Source of the DNA: Chrysomallon squamiferum
Lineage: Eukaryota; Mollusca; Gastropoda; Neomphalida; Peltospiridae
Reading direction: 5' to 3'
DNA: 64,000 nt
Assembly (NCBI GenBank): GCA_012295275.1
Contig: CM022677.1
Location: 25,890,044-25,954,043 of the forward strand
A program made the position numbers and the translations under genes. Shown here piece by piece: positions 60,105 to 64,000 of the stretch; within the stretch, counting starts at the first letter, position 1; each line of letters starts with the position of its first letter. Under the pieces are notes generated by a model. That model did no database searches, was not told the DNA's origin, and saw nothing but the letters and a program-made list of their open reading frames with translations.

Positions 60105-60230
60105 CTTTCCCTGGGCTACAAGTTCTCTCTGTGCTGCTGATGCTGACTTCACCAACGCTGCCGTAGCTGCTGCTATCGATTTAGCAGCTTCCAGAATCTG
60201 TTCATCAAAACTGAGATTCTCATCTGCTTG
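60105..60230 (-). CDS. TLN: Talin, R13 helix exon (42 codons)
   Basis: Acceptor CTTGTTTCAG above 60230, donor AAG|GTAGAG below 60105; phase 0 at both ends. It reads QADENLSFDEQILEAAKSIA, AATAALVKSASAAQRELVAQ and GK. This is the most strongly conserved piece of the talin C-terminal actin-binding module (LEAAKSIAAAT...AAQRELVAQGK), and it makes the identification certain. It forms the early helices of R13. Confidence 0.98.
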
Positions 60231-60444
60231 CTGAAACAAGTCAAACGAGAAATAACTGTAATGTAACAATAACATTAAATAACAAAGACATGTTAAATAA
60301 CATAGACATATTAAAGACATGTTAAATAACATAGACATATTAAATAACAGTTAATTAAATAATAGCTATAATAATAATAATAGTAGTAACAACAATAATA
60401 ATTATAACAGTAGTAGTAATTAAAAAAAAAAATAAAAATAAATC

Positions 60445-60492
<48 letters not shown>

Positions 60493-60784
60493 TATGTTAC
60501 ATCTTAAGAGAAAAACATATGATTAAATAGTTATATAACATAACCCAAGATGGGGAAAATTACATTCTAAAAATAAAATAACACAAATGAACCATTTCTA
60601 AATTGACTTTTTTTTCACATGTTAAAAATAAATAAATTCACTATTTATAAAGAATAATAATAATAAAAAAAAATTTACTATTTTTTAATTTTTTTTGGTT
60701 TTACTTAAAAACGTGTAAAAAAAACACAACTCCACAGACTAAGAGAGAAACACGGGAGGATGAAAAAAACAGCAGCAGCCGAGT
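60231..60784. other. Talin intron, AT-rich part
   Basis: Includes AAT runs at 60446-60493 and AACATAGACATATTAAA repeats near 60290-60350. No exon is seen. Confidence 0.7.
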
Positions 60785-60957
60785 GTTACCATGGTGATGA
60801 GTGCAGTGTTGCCACGGTGACAGATGCAGAACCCAGCTCCACACTGACATGTCTGATACTTGGTGGGTTTAGTGTCCGCCACCAAATATATCAAACATAT
60901 CTCGCAGAAGTGGGCACAGAGTTGTCTAACCTCGACACAAGCAACCACTAGGTGGCG
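60785..60957. promoter_or_regulatory. Candidate intronic regulatory element: two X-box-like sites and a CTCF-like core
   Basis: GTTACCATGGTGAT (60785-60798) and GTTGCCACGGTGAC (60808-60821) both resemble the RFX X-box palindrome. CCACTAGGTGGCG (60945-60957) fits the CTCF core. All sit in an island (60730-61040) much richer in GC than the rest of this 2.3 kb intron and without a coding frame or splice sites. An old transposon fragment is the main alternative. Function is inferred from motifs only. Confidence 0.4.
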
Positions 60958-61039
60958 TTACAAAAGCTCTGGTGACGGGAGAGACGTTACTGATGTGCAA
61001 ACACAACAAATATTCATGCTGTGCGCTGGGGAAACTAGA

Positions 61040-61761
61040 TTTTTTTATTTTTTTATTATTATTATTATTTTTTTTTTTATATAAAATTTATTTCATTGCT
61101 AAAAGATTTAATTTTTATTATCATTTATTTCATTAATTTTTTGTTATTATTATTATTATTATTTGTTTTATATAAAGTTTATTGCATTGCTAAAAGATTT
61201 AATTTTTATTAACATTTATTTCATTATATATATATATTATTTTTTTTACTTATTATTTATTGTTTTACTAGACATTTATTACTATAACATTTATTACTAT
61301 AGCATTTATTTTTTTTTAGTTAAAATTTATTTCATTGCTACAACATTTTTTTTTTTTTTTTTACTTAACATTCATTTTTTTATTAACATTTTTTTTTAAT
61401 TGTCTTTTAACAAAATATAGCTTCAAGGTTTACAAACATCTACTTTGGTTGTTTATTTTTGAAAATTTTAATATTAGTTAAAAACAACAAAATAAAATAT
61501 TTCTTCCAATACTATTCACTGCCCATAAATTTTAAATTTTTATTTATTTAATTTTCTTTTATGTGAATGTAGTTTTGTTATAATTATACAGATTATCATG
61601 GAGTATAATTAGCATAAATTAACACTGGAATATATAATTATAAAAAATTATACAAAATCGTTAAATGGATATTTCTTTACTTTAAATGTTTATTGTTACA
61701 ATGTACAGTAACAGATCGACAAGAGATATAGAAAAAACATTTATATTAAATAATAATAATG

Positions 61762-61813
<52 letters not shown>

Positions 61814-62541
61814 TATAAAAAAGAAAAAAAGGTAAATCAATTTCTGTTACCTGTATCTTCTATTTTTATTAGAATATTATGAAACTAAAATCTTTGTTAT
61901 AAATTTTCTTTTACTGTTTCTGTAAACAATTTGACTGATTAAAAAAAATAAAATAAATAAATATAAATCTGTTATTGTCAGTTCTTATCACTGTCTTTAA
62001 TCTCAGTCATTTTTATTTGAAACTAAATATTCTCTCATTTCATTCTCAACAATAATTTTTTTATTTGCTCTCCTAAATTTAAAAAATTACAAACGAAGAA
62101 AAGAAAAAATCTCTAAATTAAATTACACCATTTTAAAACAAATTTTTAAACATAAACAATATTTACAACCTTACTGACAAAAACGTCTTCACAATGGCTT
62201 GAAATATTACCAGAAATAACAAATAATAACAAAAATAAACTATTAATAATAATAATAATAATAATATAATAATAATAATAACAATGATGATGATGATGTA
62301 ATTATCAACAATAATAAAATAGTAATAACAATAATACCAATATTAGTAATAATGATAAAAACAACAATAAACATCATAATAAAAATAATAAACAATAAAT
62401 AGAAATAACAATAATAATAATAACAATGATGATGATAATAACAACAATAACAAACACTTGTTTTCTAACAGCTGACATAGACACTGCTCACTACATCACT
62501 CACACTAAGGAAGAAGAAGAAGAGGGGGGTGAGTTACTCAC
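61040..62541. other. Talin intron, AT-rich simple sequence
   Basis: T-rich repeats with ATTTATTTCATTGCTAAAAG-like duplication at 61085-61340, an AAT run at 61750-61810 and further AAT/AAC runs to 62450. No exon. Confidence 0.75.
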
Positions 62542-62666
62542 CTTGGCTGACGGGCGTGGTCTCAGCTGGGCGAGTTTCTTTGCGGCCGCCTCGATGGAGT
62601 TGGCAGCACCCAGCAGCTCATTCTCAGCTATCACCATCGGATCATCGTGATCCACCCAATCCAGTC
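62542..62666 (-). CDS. TLN: Talin, first in-window exon (start of R13 region)
   Basis: Talin links integrin beta tails to actin: its N-terminal FERM head binds integrin and its rod binds vinculin and F-actin at adhesion sites. Only the C-terminal part of the rod is in the window. This exon has acceptor GTTTTCCAG above 62666 and donor AAG|GTGAGT below 62542. It starts with two bases completing a Gly codon and reads LDWVDHDDPMVIAENELLGA, ANSIEAAAKKLAQLRPRPSA and K. The GLDWVD-DDPMVIAENELLGAA signature is diagnostic of talin, and it opens the R13 module. The remaining gene, some 2,290 residues by comparison with other talins, lies beyond position 64000 or in unrecognised upstream exons. Confidence 0.97.
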
Positions 62667-63847
62667 CTGGAAAACAAAGTTTAAAAAAAACATTTATTAT
62701 AGAAAATCTTAGAAAAAACGTAGACAAGACTTGTAGAGGTTTTAGCCAGAGACAATAATTAAAATAATGATTATGTGATAAAATAAATAAATAAATAAAT
62801 AAATGAATGAATATATAAATAAAAAAATAAATATATAAATATATAAATAAATAAATAACTAAATAAATAACTAAATAAATAAATAAATAACTCAATAAAT
62901 AAATAAATAAATATATAAATAAATAAATAAATAAATGAATAAAGAATACAATAATTTAACTGTTTTTGCTGTAGACAGACATTAAAAAAGGAAAAAAAAA
63001 CAACAAAAACAGTTAATCTCACCAAATATTAAAAAAAAATATACATGTATATCTAAAAATTGAAAACAGAACAACAAAACTAATTAAATAATAAATAGAA
63101 TAATAAATCAAATAAATAAACATTTTACATATTTTAACCAGACAAATGTATTATAAAAAGAAAGAATGAAAGAACATAAAATTTAACAACTGATTTTAGA
63201 TAGTGCCTGTAAATAAAATAAAAAAAACATTTCCCCTCATAAACACCCTCCAAAAACAATAAACCATTACAGGCAATGAATAAATAATTATAAAAGTTTG
63301 CAAATCAATATATCTTTAGATATCATCTAAAAAATTTAAAAAAAAAAAAATCTTTTAAAAAACTGATCTGAAAAGAAAACTATAAATTAACAACAAATAA
63401 TTATCAGCTTAATGTAAAAAACTAAAATTTTGTATCAAACAACAGAATAAACATCCACCAGATTAAAAAACCCACATATTAAAAATCATGGACCCTCCAT
63501 TTTAATCATTTAACTGATTATTACATCATCATCATCATCATCATCCAACCCACCAAACTGAATCAGTGAACTACTGGCATTTTAAAACTAAATATTGAAA
63601 CAATTTATTTTTAAAAAAATCTACAAAAATAATGTATTATCTTTTAAATTTCAGTTTTAAACAACATGCAGACTGAAGCAAAAAAACACCATGCACAACT
63701 CAAGAGAGACAACTCTGCTGTCAGGGGAGGTAACTGGGTAAAGGTATCTATGGTAAGTAGTTAAGGATGGGATAACTCTTTCTTTATCTTGATGGAAAAT
63801 CTACATGCAGATATCTTTAAAAGATATATATATAATTAAAACTCCTG

Positions 63848-63912
<65 letters not shown>

Positions 63913-64000
63913 CGTCATCATCATTATCATCATGGTAAATGAAATTGTTAACAGTATGCTTAATACATAATTTTCTAGCATTCCATAGCAGTATAAAACA
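62667..64000. other. Talin intron running off the window
   Basis: TAAA-type runs at 62781-62940, AT-rich sequence, an ATC run at 63523-63544 and an AAT array at 63848-63912. A GC-richer phrase at 63700-63770 (ACAACTCTGCTGTCAGGGGA, GGTAACTGG, GGGATAACTC) looks like a dispersed repeat. No further talin exon was found. Confidence 0.65.

Noticed and set aside
60739-60951. Cys-rich frames in the talin intron island
   Set aside because: No talin similarity, no flanking splice sites, and the neighbouring exons already join in phase without it.

Overview
The window is animal nuclear DNA: AT-rich, dominated by simple repeats, with short exons bounded by GT/AG splice sites and separated by long introns. 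A talin gene, miR-92 precursors and pogo/Tigger-like and hAT-like DNA transposon remnants indicate a bilaterian invertebrate. The microsatellite load and several short 'AGGGA.ATAACT'-type motifs are compatible with a mollusc, but that is an inference, not a demonstration. Every gene I can support is on the minus strand, so transcription runs from high to low coordinates.

Right end (about 50.7-62.7 kb): the last six coding exons of talin (62542-62666, 60105-60230, 58972-59040, 58303-58485, 57784-57906, 50704-50838). They join without a phase break into about 252 residues: the actin-binding R13 (I/LWEQ) domain, the dimerisation helix and the stop codon. Upstream talin exons lie beyond the window. 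Four of the five introns carry tandem arrays. The last intron contains about 6.2 kb of a roughly 23-bp minisatellite that begins at the splice donor and repeats that donor in nearly every copy.

Middle (about 14-50 kb): no convincing protein gene. It holds a dispersed miR-92 cluster, with four hairpins at 32.2, 22.2, 18.87 and 18.6 kb, all on the minus strand. The 5' arm of the 22.2 kb hairpin has been amplified into a 54-57 bp tandem array (about 12 full copies plus fragments), later interrupted by a 730-bp hAT-like element. A roughly 300-bp inverted repeat encloses a deleted Tigger-like transposon and a 27-bp minisatellite, next to one of the hairpins. A second dispersed inverted repeat sits at 43.0/46.4 kb. 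A GC-rich E2F/YY1-like island at 42.2 kb is a possible promoter.

Left end (1-12 kb): the 5' part of an unrecognised gene for a single-pass membrane protein, probably type II. One shared transmembrane exon (46-185) is preceded by at least three, possibly four, separate ATG-bearing first exons (1685-1823, 3695-3707, 8188-8230, 11875-11971). All end in the same splice phase that the shared exon requires, which is the layout of a gene with alternative promoters that swap the cytoplasmic tail.

Most long open frames in the window are translations of microsatellites or of tandem repeats whose period is a multiple of three, and are not genes.
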